Shown here in pieces: positions 21,731 through 33,852 of a stretch of 64,000 nucleotides of DNA (position 1 is its first letter; each line of letters starts with the position of its first letter). The translations under genes and the position numbers were made by a program. This DNA is from Myxocyprinus asiaticus. Its lineage: Eukaryota > Chordata > Actinopteri > Cypriniformes > Catostomidae. Location: assembly GCF_019703515.2 (NCBI RefSeq), contig NC_059388.1, positions 4,429,979 to 4,493,978 on the forward strand, read 5' to 3'. Below the pieces are notes generated by a model. That model saw only the letters and a program-made list of their open reading frames with translations. It had not been told where the DNA came from and ran no database searches.

Positions 21731-22070
21731 AAAGACGTCATGGTTACTTGTGTAACCTCCGTTCCTTGATGGAGGGAACGAGATGTTGTGTCGATGTAGT
21801 GACACTAGGGGTCACTCTTGGTAGCCCGAGACATCTCTGGTCTTTGATAAAAGGCCAATGAAAATTGGCGAGTGTTATTTGCATGCCACTCCCCCGGATA
21901 TACGGGTGTAAAAGGAGCTGGTATGCAACCACTCATTCAGGTTTTATGCTGAGGAGCCGATATAAGGTCCGGCCATTTCAGCGGGTAGTTCAGCGTTGTG
22001 GCAGGAGGGACACAACGTCTCGTTCCCTCCATCAGGGAACGGAGGTTACACAAGTAACCATGATGTTCCC
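21731..22070. repeat. DIRS 3' terminal inverted-repeat structure (copy 2)
   Basis: The arms 'ttacttgtgtaacctccgttcc' near 21742-21763 and its complement near 22039-22059 bracket sequence shared with the opposite end of the element at 27283-27463. Confidence 0.75.
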
Positions 22071-22898
22071 TATCTGTCACTCACTCGATGTTGTGTCGAT
22101 GTAGTGACACTAGGGGTCCCTATATGAAACGCCACAACTGGCTGAACTGTGTTACGTGAACTGGCGGTGTGTGGTGGGCAGACTGCTGTGTGCCTCATAG
22201 CCAGCGCACCAAGTCGACACGTAACCTCCCCCAACATAGTTATGAGTGTCAAACTGCCCTTTTTGGGGACAAGTCGACTACCCAAAGACAGAGACAGGCT
22301 TAAACCAGTCATGGCCCGTTTTCCCCTTCTCTTTTTCCACTCCCTAAAAAATAAGGGGGATTATCTGACTGGGCCGCCAGGTCTAGTCGGGGGGTGTCCC
22401 TCCCAAGGGGAAGACACCGCAGAGACCACACCTCGCCCAAAGGGGGGGGGGATATTTAAGTGGAAGAATACGTCACATGGTCTTTCCAACCATGTGGAGA
22501 GCCTTCAAGGTAGATCCTGCCCAATGGGGGAGGAGTTACTACAAACATGGTGACTGGGGCAGAGGGGTTCTGCCCAAGGAAGTCGCAGTTTGCCAGCAGG
22601 GAAACGAACTAGCAGAAGATATATATCGCATGGGGTTAGCCTTACAGGGAACTGCCACATGCAGAGCACCTACCCCAGAACAGGGCTCTTAGTTAGTGCA
22701 TGTACTGGGCCGGCAGCGAGTCTCTCCGAAAACTCGGCTGCCACAGGGCTCAGAGGAAGTCAACCAGGGAACAAAGTTTGTGAACACTACTGGGAATTAA
22801 TGGCACATGTCTTCAGCTCCAAGGGAGGTGGAAGGCGCTATGTGCAAGCGATACACCCGGCCAGCTATCCCGGGCTTATCCGCTTGTGTTGCGTGCCA

Positions 22899-23918
22899 CT
22901 ACCTGGGATGAAACCGGTTCCACCCAGAGGTTGTAGAACCTTGCACAGGTGTTGGGTGTTGCCCAGCCCGCTGCTCTGGACCGAACTCCAGGCACGTTTC
23001 GCTGACAGAGAATGCTTGCAGGTCACCTACCCTCTTGATGGAAGTGAGCGCAGTCAGGAGGGCAGTCTTCAAGGAGAGTACCTTAAGCTCGGCTGACTGC
23101 AAAGGCTCAAAGGGGGCTCTCTGTAGACCCTGAAGAACTACAGATGTCTGATGAGGGAACGATGTGCGGTCTGGAGGGATTCAGCCTCCTGGCACCTCTT
23201 AGGAACCTGATGATCAGGTCGTGCTTCCATAAGGACTTACTGTCGACTGCGTCGTGGTGTGCTGCTATGGCGGCAACATACACCTTCAAGGTGGAAGGGG
23301 ACAGCCTCCCTTCCAACCTCTCTTGCAGGAAGGAAAGCACTGATCTGACTGCGCATCTCTGGGGGTCTTCCCGATGGGAAGAACACCACTTAGTGAACAG
23401 ACGCCATTTAAAGGCATACAGGCGCCTCATGGGGGGGCCCTAGCCTGAGTGATCGTGTCTACCACCGCTTTGGTCTTCCACGTCCTGTCCAGGGGCCAGA
23501 GATGGAGATTCCAGAGGTCTGGGCGCGGGTGCCAGATGGTGCCCCGTCCCTGAGGAAGAAGGTCCTTCCTCAGGGGAATTCGCCAGGGGGGAGCTGTCGC
23601 GAGGAGCATGTGGTCCGAGCACCACGTCTGGGCGGGCCAGTAGGGTGCTACCTGGACGACCTGCTCCTCATCCTCCCTGACCTTGCACAGGGTCTGTGCA
23701 AGCAGGCTCACTGGGGGAAACGCATATTTGCACAAGCCAGGGGGCCAGCTGTGTGCCAGCGCGTCTATGCCGAGGGGGGCCTTGGTCAGGGCGTACCAGA
23801 GCGGACAGTGGGGAGGATTCTGGGGAGGCGAACAGGTGCACCTGTGCCTGTCGAATCGACTCCAAATCAGCTGGACCACCTGAGGATGGAGTCTCCACTC
23901 TCCCCTGAGGGTAACCTG
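22899..23918 (-). pseudogene. DIRS post-RNase H region and tyrosine recombinase, broken (copy 2)
   Basis: After the RNase H stop the same frame begins the conserved block, then shifts near 23850. The frame 23879-23427 carries LWYALTKAPLGIDALAHSWP, SLLAQTLCKVREDEEQ, VAPYWP and VDTITQARAP. The frame 23430-23107 continues the recombinase N-terminal part (MRRLYAFKWRLFTKW, TLKVYVAAIAAHH, FLRGARRL). The frame 23102-22899 has ALTSIKRVGDLQAFSVS and then diverges, so the catalytic C-terminal part is lost. Confidence 0.82.
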
Positions 23919-25110
23919 TCATGACAGCGTGTCCGCTGTAGTGTTGAGGTTGCCCGGGATGTGAGTGGCTTGCAGCGACTTGAAGTGCTGCTGACTCCAG
24001 AGGAGGAGACGGCGGGCGAGTTGTGACATACAATGAGAGTGCAAACCACCTTGGCGGTTGACATATGCTACCGTTGTCGTGTTGTCTGTCTGAACTAACA
24101 CATGCTTGCCCTGGATCAACAGCCGAAACCTCTGCAGGGCGAGCAGAATTGCCAACAACTTGAGGCAGTTGATGTGCCAATGCAGTCGCGGACCCGTCCA
24201 GAGGCCGGCGGCTGTGTACCTGTTGCAAACAGCGCCCCAGCCCATTTTGGAGGCGTCTGTCATGACCATGACGCGCCTGGAGACCAGTTCTAAAGGAACA
24301 CCTGCCCGTAGAAACGAGAGGTTGGTCCAAGGGCTGAAAAGACAGTGACAGACCGGCGTGATGACCAAGCGACGTGTCCTGTGGCACCATGCCCATCTCG
24401 GGACTTGAGTCTGGAGCCAGTGCTTAAGCGGCCTCATATGCATCAACCTGAGCGGGGTGGCCACCGCCGAGGATGCCATATGCCCCAGGAGCCTCTGAAA
24501 AAGTTTCAGTGGAACCGCTATTTTCTGTTTGAACGCCTTCAAACAGGCCAGCACCGACTGGGCGCGCTCGTTTGTAAGGCGCGCCATCAAGGAGACTGAG
24601 TCCAACTCCAAACCGAGAAAAGAGATGCTCTGAACCGGGAGGAGCTTGCTCTTTTCCTAGTTGACCCGAAGCCCTAGTCGGCTGTGGTGTGAGAGCACCA
24701 GGTCCCTGTGTGCGCACAACATGTCTCGAGAATGAACTAGGATTAGCCAGTCGTCAAGATAGTTGAGAACGCGAATGCCCGCCTCCCATAACGGGGCAAG
24801 GGCAGCCTCTGCGACCTTCGTAAAGGCGCGAGGAGACAGGGACAGGCCGAAAGGGAGGACTTTGTACTGATACGCCTGACTCTCGGACGCAAACCGCAGG
24901 AAGGGTCTGTGTCGAGGAAGGATCGAGACGTGGAAGTACGCATCCTTCAGGTCTACCGCCGCAAATCTTGATGCCAGATGCTTGCCAGAATGCGTTTTTG
25001 CGTCAGGATCTTGAACAGGAACAGGTTCTATCGCGCCCTTCCGTAGGAGGGTAGCGATCTCCGTGCAAGGTAGCAGCGTTTTCGTCCTTCACCAAGGCGA
25101 AGTGGACACC
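23919..25110 (-). pseudogene. DIRS reverse transcriptase-RNase H (copy 2), intact RT core
   Basis: The RT N-terminal part (RKGAIEPVP) is fused to a KILTQKRILAS block by a deletion near 25030. From about 24985 to 24662 the frame is open, with motif A DLKDAYFHVSI, LPFGLSLSPRAFTKV and a canonical YLDD. A TAG near 24660 interrupts it at LGLRVN. The same frame continues through SISFLGLELDS into an open RNase H (to 23919) with MTDAS and QTDN. The glutamate block reads CLKLLAIL, whereas copy 1 has CLELLAVL, so one RNase H acidic residue is changed. A TGA ends the frame exactly where copy 1 has one. Confidence 0.88.
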
Positions 25111-25371
25111 GCTGAACCTGGGCGGACGCCCGGCGAAGTGAATCGCGCAGCCGAGTCGGATGGTCCGGACCAGCCCTCACGACGGACTGGAAAGCGCAAG
25201 GCATGCGTCCAAGTTCCGCGCAAGGGGGACCAAAGGGACAACGTCATCGGACGTACTGGCAGGTGGGGCCTCGCGGCGGGGCGGAGCTCGAGGTGCCACA
25301 CCAAAGGACATCGAAGCACTTACCTGGCTCCTTGTGACCACCCCCGGAACAGCCTGGGCCGGGGGAGGAGG

Positions 25372-25413
25372 AGGCCTGTCCTCGTGACCCGTGGAGATCA
25401 CGAGGACAGGCCT
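25372..25413. repeat. Perfect hairpin in DIRS copy 2
   Basis: The 16-base arms 25372-25387 and 25398-25413 (AGGCCTGTCCTCGTGA and its complement) enclose a 10-base loop. The hairpin lies between the gag-like and RT regions and was not seen at the matching place of copy 1. Confidence 0.85.
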
Positions 25414-25449
25414 GTCACATCGGGGGCGGATTTGTGCCACAGCTGGGCG

Positions 25450-26990
25450 CTCAGGGGCGGGAGACCGCCGCTGGAGTGCCAAACCTGCCAAATAGAGTGG
25501 TGGACGGTGGTCGTGATGATGGCCATGCACACCGGATACATGACCCAGGGAACAAGGAAACCGCTCTTGCTGAGCTCTTGAGTACTGCAGCCACTTGGGA
25601 ATGCAGCGCAATTAAATGCAAAAGGTAACAAAAAGATGGAGATCTGCTTACCAGTTCCAGAGCAGCGGGTTTCGTTGTCCCTGTGTCGCCCGTCTCAAGG
25701 GCGCTTTGAAGCCTTTCACGGGTTCTGGGCGGCCGTGAGACGGGTGGCATCTGCTTCCTGCGGTGGGCTCCATGCCGGGGACAGGCCAAAGGGGCGGGCT
25801 GCGGCGGAGCCAGTGCAGTCACCGCAGGGGGACGCCCTTGGCGATGAGTAGACGGGGTGAGGGATCTTGAGCCGCGCTGGGGCAGGATATGCCGGCTAGA
25901 ATCCATCTACTGCTCTACCATTGAAAACTGCTGGGCAAATCCTTGATGGTGTTGCCGAATAGGCCCGCCTGGGAAATGGGGGCAGCAAGGAATCGTGTCT
26001 TGTCAGCCTCACCCATCTCGACCAGGTTGAGCCAAAGTTGGTGCTCCTGGACCACTAGTGTGGCCATCGTCCACCCGGAGACCGCGTCGTGACCTCCGTC
26101 ACTCGGAGAGCGAGGTTGGTCGCCGAGCACAGTTCCTGCATCAATCCTGGGGCGGAACTACCCTCGTGCAGTTCCTTTAGCGCCTTGGCAAATTTGCAGG
26201 AGAGCCATGGTGTGCAGGGTGGAGGCGGCTTGTCCAGCGGCACCGTAGGCCTTGGCCGTCAGAGACGACGTAAACCTACAGGCCTTGGACGGGGGCTTTG
26301 GGCACCCGCGCCAGGTGGTGGCGCTCTGCAGGCACAGGTGCACCGCAAGCGCCTTTATCCACCGGGGGATTGCCGAATAGCCCTTGGCCGCCCCACCATC
26401 GAGGGTAGTGAGGGCAGGGAAGCTGAAAAGTTCGGGACTGGGCAGTAAAAAGTGCCTCCCGCGACCTTGTCAGCTCTTCATGCACATCCGGGAAGAAAGG
26501 AACAGGGGCGGGGCATGGCTTTGAGTGGCGCCGCGAGCCCAGGAACCAATCACCGAGCCGCAAGGGTTCAGGGAAGAGCAGTGAGTTCCACTCTAGCCGA
26601 CACTTGCGGCTGCCCGGGAAAGCATGTTGTCATCTCCGCGTCAGCCTGTGACTGGGCGATCGACCCCGAAGGGAGGAGCCCAGCTGAGGCTTCCAACTGG
26701 ACGAGCCCGCTCTCTGTTGCTGTGCTCGAGAGCTCATCACTTTCGCGGGCTCCGAATAAGAGGGCGAACTCGCCGTGAGACGAGCCGGCGGACTCATCCG
26801 GAAGCCCGATCGGGGCAGACGAGCGTGCTGGGGAATAGGAGGTCCGCGGGGGGATACCCGGAGGAGCCTCTGGGGTGGCTTGCTTTCTTACTAAGGCGAG
26901 CCGCGACCGCAACGTTGCCATGGACATATTCTCACAATGAGAACATGACCATCCACGAATGCTGTCTCCGCGTGAGCAGTGCCCAGACAC
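25450..26990 (-). pseudogene. DIRS gag-like protein remnant (copy 2)
   Basis: Minus-strand fragments at 26990-26568, 26563-26276, 26243-25915 and 25906-25451 match copy 1 gag in order, but lie in different frames. Shared blocks include MATLVVQEHQLWLNLVEMGE, GLMQELCSATNLALR and the basic proline-rich end (PQPAPLACPRHGAHRRKQ). Several frameshifts make it non-functional. Confidence 0.75.
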
Positions 26991-27282
26991 GAAAGACAGT
27001 GATCGTGACCGTCAGAAGGCGAGAGATAACGAGCGCAACCAGGAATAACACACAATCGGAAAAGCATCTTTAAAAAGACGTTTCATGTGTGCCGCTCTTT
27101 TAGAGAAATATACTCTTTTAGAGAAATATACTCTTTTATTTCTGCCGAAGAGCCCAGGGGCATTCTCTGCAGTGCACCAGTGCAGAGGGGGGAGAAGCCG
27201 CTGAAATGCACTGTCAGATCCAGCAGAGGTGAATGAACAGTAGTATTCAGCTCAGTGAGCATGACCATTCGGCTCCAAAGAG

Positions 27283-27463
27283 AAAATCTGAATGAGTGGT
27301 TGCATACCAGCTCCTTTTATACCCGTATGTCCGGGGGAGTGGCATGCAAATACCACTTGCCAATTTTCATTGGCCTTTTATCAAAGACCAGAGGTATCTC
27401 GGGCTCCCAAGAGTGACCACTAGTGTCACTACATCGACACAACGTCGAGTGAGTGACAGATAG
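27283..27463. repeat. DIRS left terminal repeat (copy 2)
   Basis: The inverted counterpart of about 21778-21950, ending in 'cgagtgagtgacagatag'. It marks the 5' end of the element on the minus strand. Confidence 0.75.
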
Positions 27464-27851
27464 TTAACAAGATTTTCAGGGAATATCTACTTATTTTTGG
27501 TCTGTTAGTCACACATATGAAGTCAGAAGACTTAAAATATAATTTATGAGTAGCAGGGAACACTTTCATCATAAATTTTTTCCAGACTGATTTCACTGTG
27601 AATTCGGTGACAGTAGGTCGAAAGTTCTTCAGCTAAAATTGGTCTGTGCTTACCGAAATTCAAACAACCACCCCCATTGGCCGAAGCTGGAAGTGTGTTT
27701 GAATGTATGGGCACGTGTAAGCTGCAGTTTCCAGGTGAAATGACCACAGAGTGGTGCCAAAAGTGAGTTGTATTTTTTAAGCTCTGGCCACCTTGTGAAC
27801 CCACTAATTCTGGTTGTACTAATGATTGTACTTAAACATCTTAAGTTGTAC

Positions 27852-27979
27852 CTGGCTACATGGTTGATGACAGGTGAGAAATTTGTGGGACCGTAGAGCT
27901 GGACAGATTTGAGACTCTGGTAATATGCCTCCATCACTCCATCAATGCCACTGCAATACGGGTTCTGAGGGTTTCCATT
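27852..27979 (-). CDS. cpne8-like: Copine exon 3 of 6 seen
   Basis: A 128-bp exon lies between CATACAG and GTACAA. It encodes [20 protein letters not shown] and then [20 protein letters not shown] and VA, plus two bases that complete an Arg codon in the next exon. The [13 protein letters not shown] strand is a copine hallmark. A longer open frame reads through both splice sites (28036-27650), but the copine similarity stops at these boundaries. Confidence 0.95.
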
Positions 27980-28854
27980 CTGTATGTGAACAGAAAATAT
28001 ACATATGTTAAAAAATCCAAAACTCACCAGTGGCATTCTTATAAGTCATTTTCTTAGAGACATGTGCTATGTGCATGTACTGTCATTCAATAAAATACTG
28101 TATTTTCATATTGCAATGGCTACATGATCTTGTATAATCATTGCAAATCTATTGAGGGAAAGCTGCAACGCACCCTGACACTGGCATGCATTAAATAATG
28201 GTGGGTCCAGTTGTGCTTTCAGAAATAATTATCAGTGTGTCAGCACCCTTATGCAGTATGGAAATTACAGGACTGATGGTGTTATTTGTCAACAATTACA
28301 GAAATGGTGTGATCTTTAATATGACCATTTTAGGGGTCAAATTGGCTAAATAGTTGCACCACTTTTGAGCGTTTTGGTATCCTAAAAATCTTACTCTCTA
28401 GCCACTCGCAATCCAGTTTAACTGACACAATCGGTGTGATATAGCGCTGCAGTTTGAGCAATTAAATTAATAGCGGGGGAAAAAATGTAATTAACAAAAG
28501 TAAACATTGACCTGGCTACTTTTCTGGGCGACTATTAAAAATGAGTAGTTGTGCATCTCCTAATTTATATAAATTATATAAATACATTTTATACACCATT
28601 GTCGGTGCCATAATAATGGCCCATTTCAAAAGTTAGCATGATATGGCTCTCTTTTTTCTTTTCTTCTAGTTTAGAGCTCCCACTCACTTTGGTGGAACAT
28701 TAACGTAACTTTATAAACATGAATGTTTCTTTTCTATAAGCATCCATTGTATTATAAATACACACATGCACATTACAGCGCAGTGCAACATGTCAAATAG
28801 AAACCCTACGGCACTTGGAAGTGGGTAAAAAAGATTTCCGAAAATACTCAGAGA
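27980..28854. other. Copine intron, no recognised element
   Basis: AT-rich intronic sequence between exons 2 and 3. No named repeat ends and no coding frame were seen. Confidence 0.5.
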
Positions 28855-29522
28855 TGTGGAATCGGACAGAAATTAAATTACCACACAACCTTGGTGTTTG
28901 TCAAACCAAAATTTTCTTGCAAGTGGTGAAGAAAAGCTCTGGCTCTTCTGGCCAAAATAGTGGAATTACAATTTGTTGAGACAGTTACGCTAATATGCAA
29001 TGAGCTTATGTCACGAAAAAGAAATGGAGTGTCTATAGCTCTAATAATTTGTCTTTGTTCATGTCTATTAATGTGTCTAGCTCTCACTAAAACACACAAA
29101 AAACCTGTTTGCATCATGCAACATTCAATTATTGACAATTTTGTTTTTAAATCATGCTATCTAGGAGCAGAATTACTTGCTAAAGGAAAGTAGGAGAAAT
29201 AAATTGAGATGTTTTAGGGTCAGAATTAGAGCTAATAACAGCCAGAGGTATAAAAAGAGGCTTTTATTTGCAAGGAGAGTCACAATGTGTTATACATTCA
29301 TCATTCAAGCTGCATACATCTGAATGAAATAATTTGTTCTGAAACTGAAAACTTTGGGAAACTCCTCACTTCCTGTCTGAAAACCACATAATGGGCAAAG
29401 AACATTCAGGAACATCCATATCAAAGACTTGTGTCCTAAAATTTGACAGTACACCGAATTACCTATTTTTTCTTTAACAGACGCAAGGTTGTGTGGTAAT
29501 TTAATTCCCGTCCAAATCCACA
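28855..29522. mobile_element. Inverted-repeat element, about 670 bp
   Basis: TGTGGAATCGGACAGAAATT at the left pairs with the complement of the right end (to 29522). The arms match over about 40 bases with four mismatches, sharing 'aaattaaattaccacacaacc'. The interior has a weak 86-codon frame on the minus strand that I do not recognise. It looks like a non-autonomous DNA transposon, but no target-site duplication stands out. Confidence 0.65.
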
Positions 29523-30518
29523 TAAAAGCAGGAATTAATCAAAATTTGTTTAGGAAATCCTTTTTGACCACTGTCAAGTGCCACAGGATACATACTGGAG
29601 ATCCTGTACATACATTTGTAAAGCTACAAGTACTGGACGTGTGTATTTCTACCCGTATATGTCCAAGTACCCGTATTTCTTTTAGCTGTACAAAATTAGA
29701 ACTATTAATGTCCGATTCACAAATTAATTAATCGATTGTTTGGATCGCTCTCTCACTGAATTATCTGGAGCAGTTTCTCCATCAGAAAAACCCAACTGGG
29801 ATACTTAAGAACACAGAGAACAAACAGAGTGCTGGAAGAAGTTGCCTACAAGCTACAATTTTGAGAGGTAACTTTGAGACACTTCAACTAGTGTCATTTG
29901 AATGAGCCATTCACACCAAACATCCGTTCACACTGTTTGTTCAGTTTTTTCCCCATGTAAACATGTGCTAGACGGACGTCTTTGACTGTTGCGCCATGTA
30001 TTGCTGTGTTTCAGGGTCTCACACAGGAGTGCCGCTACTTTTTGAAGTTCTTTCGTCAAGTTAAAAAACTGTTAAAAACAGTGTTCTGCTCTGTTTTGTC
30101 ATGCTGCATCTTGATTTCATAGCACAATAATTTTTTTTAAATGTTTGAGCCAATAGATACATGAATGCTACACATTCATGTATAAAATACAATAAATGGA
30201 ATATACTAACAGTAGACAGAAGCTGGTAGTTTGCATTGCCATGCTTACCCTCATAGGCACCTTGAGTTTTTTCTAACAAATTGTTAACACTGACATGTCA
30301 TAACTGTAATACAATTGTGTTCACATAACCTAGGAAGTGGCATTTATTTCATTTTTATTCTCAAAGAAAATAATATATGAGGTATATCTGAAATATGAGC
30401 TTAGAGTCAATTTAGTTGTTTACACTATTCATTTAACACATTCATTAAGATTTCATTAGGTCTTTATGAGTCTTGTCTCAGACTTTTCTTGTCTCGGTTT
30501 TGACTCAGACTTGACCTA

Positions 30519-30833
<315 letters not shown>

Positions 30834-30988
30834 TTAACCATCTGACAGAGAAGAAAATATGTCAACGTGTTCTATGAGGCTTCAATGTATAATGCATAAT
30901 GCAAAAGGAATAATCCTTTATGAAACCTATTTTAATATACTATACATTTCATAAATAATTGTAACATTTCAAATAAATTATAATTAGG

Positions 30989-31150
30989 GCTGTCAATTGA
31001 TTAAAATTTTTAATAAAATTAATTACATGAGATTAATCACAATTACTTGCATTAATCACAATTAATCACATATAATCAATATTTGCTGAGAAGAGTCCAA
31101 AATAAAAATAATTCAATATACAATTATCAAAATGATAATCAAAATATAAT
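30989..31150 (+). repeat. Dispersed repeat start ('gggctgtcaattgattaaaa')
   Basis: The phrase and the following 'attaatcacaattaatcac' pattern match the start of a widespread fish DNA repeat I recognise. Related AT-rich sequence resumes near 31620 after the solo LTR. Only part of the repeat is present. Confidence 0.5.
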
Positions 31151-31206
31151 ACAAAATCTAATTAATATAATAATTAAATTATAAATAAAAATAGGTATTG
31201 TTATTC

Positions 31207-31538
31207 TGTAACGTTGGTTCTTGGAGAGGAAGAGAGGAGATGCAGGAGTAGATACTTTAAGTACTTTAATAACAAACACTGGAGTGGAACAAACGCTGGA
31301 GTGGAACAAACAAATAAAGCTCAACGTAACCATTAAATGTAACACTTCAAGGACTGACAGGGAATGAACAAAACAGGAGGGTATTTATATAAAAAGGAAC
31401 TAATGATGAAATGGTGGACAGGTGAAGAGGATTGGAAACAGGTGGAAGTGATGAGGGCAGTGAAACGTGGGAGATGTAGTCAGGAGGGAAATTTCAAAAT
31501 AAGAGTCCTTGAAGAAATGAGGGAGACAGACTGTGACA
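31207..31538 (-). mobile_element. Solo LTR, 332 bp, with 5-bp target-site duplication
   Basis: On the minus strand the unit begins TGTCACAG and ends GTTACA. GAATA flanks it on both sides (plus-strand TATTC at 31202-31206 and 31539-31543). Length, TG...CA ends and the 5-bp duplication fit a solo LTR. A second LTR of the same size and start lies at 33853-34191 in the opposite orientation. Confidence 0.8.
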
Positions 31539-31859
31539 TATTCAAAGATATTACACTACTGTGGCAGATGAATCAAGCATTACTATTATTACAAAATGTA
31601 TGTACGGTCAGGGGGAATGATTAATTGTGTTATTTTTTTTTTGAACATGTTATTGTTTATATAATTAATCACACAAAATGTTAAACCGACGGCCTTATTG
31701 CCCGTTGATGGTTACACCTTTATAAAAGTAGCTTCACAAGTAGATTATAACACATGATAACAAATTATCTAACATAAGAAATATAGTAATGTGTTATAGT
31801 GTGTTATGTGTTATAAATGTGTTATAAACAACATAGTCTCATAGAATGAACGTTACTAT

Positions 31860-32330
31860 AACTACACTTTTGCAAACTGAGTTTTATCAAAGTCGTCCTA
31901 GCAAATCAGTCCACTGGCAGCCATCTTTGGAACACTCTCGGGCAGCTATTTTTATATGTAAGCAAGTGGCATACAAGATCAGCTCCTATTTACTTGAATG
32001 GGGAAAGACCGAAATCTTCTAAATGGTATCAAGACTACGATCAATGAACAAATATCAAATCAGCAGTAAAATCTGACAACACTGGAATCATAAATTGTGC
32101 TTCTTTACCTCAGATTACGCTAAAAAAATGTCCTGGCTTGTAAAGCTAATGCACGTTCTCGAGTTGATTGACAGGCGATGTCTGGTACCTAAAAGGTGAT
32201 TGGCTCTTTTACCTGTAAGGCGGGACTTCCTTTCAACATCTGTTGACCGCTGGGCATCCGAGTTTCTCAAATTTATTTTAATAGAAGTGGCCCATCTCTG
32301 CTAAATAGTCTCTGGTTTTCATGCCGGTTT
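31860..32330 (+). repeat. Probable dispersed cypriniform repeat
   Basis: The phrases 'ccactggcagccatctttgg' and 'gattggctcttttacctgtaaggcgggacttcc' are familiar from cypriniform repeat copies. There is no coding potential and the ends are not defined. Confidence 0.4.
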
Positions 32331-32559
32331 CTATGTTTTGCTGCAGTTTCATGGTGAAATTAACACTAGAGACGATACAGCAACTGTTTGTTTTATTCAC
32401 TTTCACACAAAAAACGGCTATTTATGACTTTATTTATAAATTTTCACTCTACTACTCACACCCTGCTATGTTATTACATCAAAACACTTTTACTCTAACG
32501 CATCATTTGAAAAGCGATACATTTTAATGCTTGTACTACAGACCCACTTACATTTACAG

Positions 32560-33000
32560 ACTTTTTCCCATATGATTAGCTTCCAATGTTGTGTTTGCTT
32601 CAGTAGATGTGCTTTTCTTGTCAAATTTGCTTTTAAAACACTATCGGTTAGGTTAAGGCTTCGGTTAAGGGTAAGGATGTCAGTTTTTTTTCACCTCTCA
32701 TTTATCATTTAGAACAGGGTAAGGATGTCAGTTTTTTTTCACCTCTCATTTATCATTTAGAACACTATTGGTTAGGTTCAGGCTACAGTTTAAAATTAGG
32801 GAGGTACGTTTTACTCATTAAAACATCCATCTAATATTCACCTTAAAAATCTCATCTGATTACAACATTATTTCACTCGCTTTTGGGGCCCCCTACTGGA
32901 CATTTCACTGGGAAACTGCAGTCAAACTTGTAATGAAGCAAGTAATATTGGTTTGCAAAAATGTTGCCATTGTCATATCAATTTAATGAAATCAGGCTGG
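32560..33000 (+). mobile_element. SINE-like repeat with internal 50-bp duplication
   Basis: The body phrases 'cactatcggttaggtt', 'aggtacgttttactcatt' and 'ccttaaaaatctcat', and the end 'aatgaaatcaggctgg', are shared with 58260-58830. A 50-base segment containing 'ggtaaggatgtcag' is present twice in tandem (about 32668-32767). Confidence 0.6.
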
Positions 33001-33852
33001 TTATAATACAGTATACTTTAAATGCATAACTATGAATAGGTAAGTATTATAATGCTATGGTATTATATCTGTGGCTACAAATATTAATGAGAACATACAA
33101 GCCCAGCAAAACAATTATTTACTTGCTATTTCTAGTTGGTAGCAGGCAGGGCCGGTACTAGGATGCACTCTTTTGTGAGGCACTTTTATGTTTGGGTGGG
33201 GGGATGCAACCTTAATCGTTTTGCCATCAATCCGGGGTTAGGGTTAGGTGGAGTGCCTCTTGATGTCAGTCAGGGCAGGGGCATCAGTTGTTTCTGAGGA
33301 GGGCTCGAGGCAAATCTAGGGGGGCAATGCCCGGCCCCCCATTAGACCCCCCATTAGGTGTTTTTTTTTTTTTTATTTAAGGGGAGGTACATTCTCATTG
33401 TAGAGAATTAAATTGGATACACCGCTGCAGATCAGATGAAGTCATCAATATCACATACAGTAAGATCAAAGTAAGTGAAAAACCACTGTTTTGGTCTCAG
33501 TAATGTTAGGGTTAGGTTACGGGTTTAGGTTAGGAGTATATTAATGTAATTGCTACTCAAATGTTTCCGAAAATCAGACATGCTGTGCCTTTCACTTCAC
33601 ATCTCATGATCTCATGAAAATTTTGACTGTGGCAAAATTTAGCAAAATAACACTGGATCATGTTTACATGTATCGCGGCGATTCTAATGTGAAATATCCA
33701 CTGTGTATTTTAGTTAATTTAGCAAAAACTAAGGTATAGTAACGTGATTCCAAGTTGTTAAGAATGCTGTTTTTTGGTCTCAATACTGTTGTGTATGCGC
33801 ACGACTGTTGTTACAGGAATTTGGAAAGACTAATTTTAGCTGACAAAACATT

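Larger units (their letters stand above)
21731..27463 (-). mobile_element. DIRS-like retrotransposon with both termini (copy 2)
   Basis: On the minus strand the element runs from an inverted terminal repeat (27463-27283) through gag-like, RT-RNase H and recombinase remnants to a 3' terminal structure (22070-21731). The two ends share about 170 bases in inverted orientation, including 'gagtggcatgcaaat' and 'ccaattttcattggcctttta' phrases. This is the DIRS layout, and no target-site duplication is expected. At 5.7 kb it is close to full length, with an RT deletion, frameshifts and several stops. It sits inside a copine intron, tail-to-tail with copy 1. Confidence 0.9.

Noticed and set aside
27544..28036. 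Single 128-residue gene on minus
   Set aside because: Only 27852-27979 is copine exon. The remainder crosses both splice sites.
28878..29193. Possible transposase in the 670-bp inverted-repeat element
   Set aside because: The short minus-strand frame shows no catalytic motif or recognisable domain.
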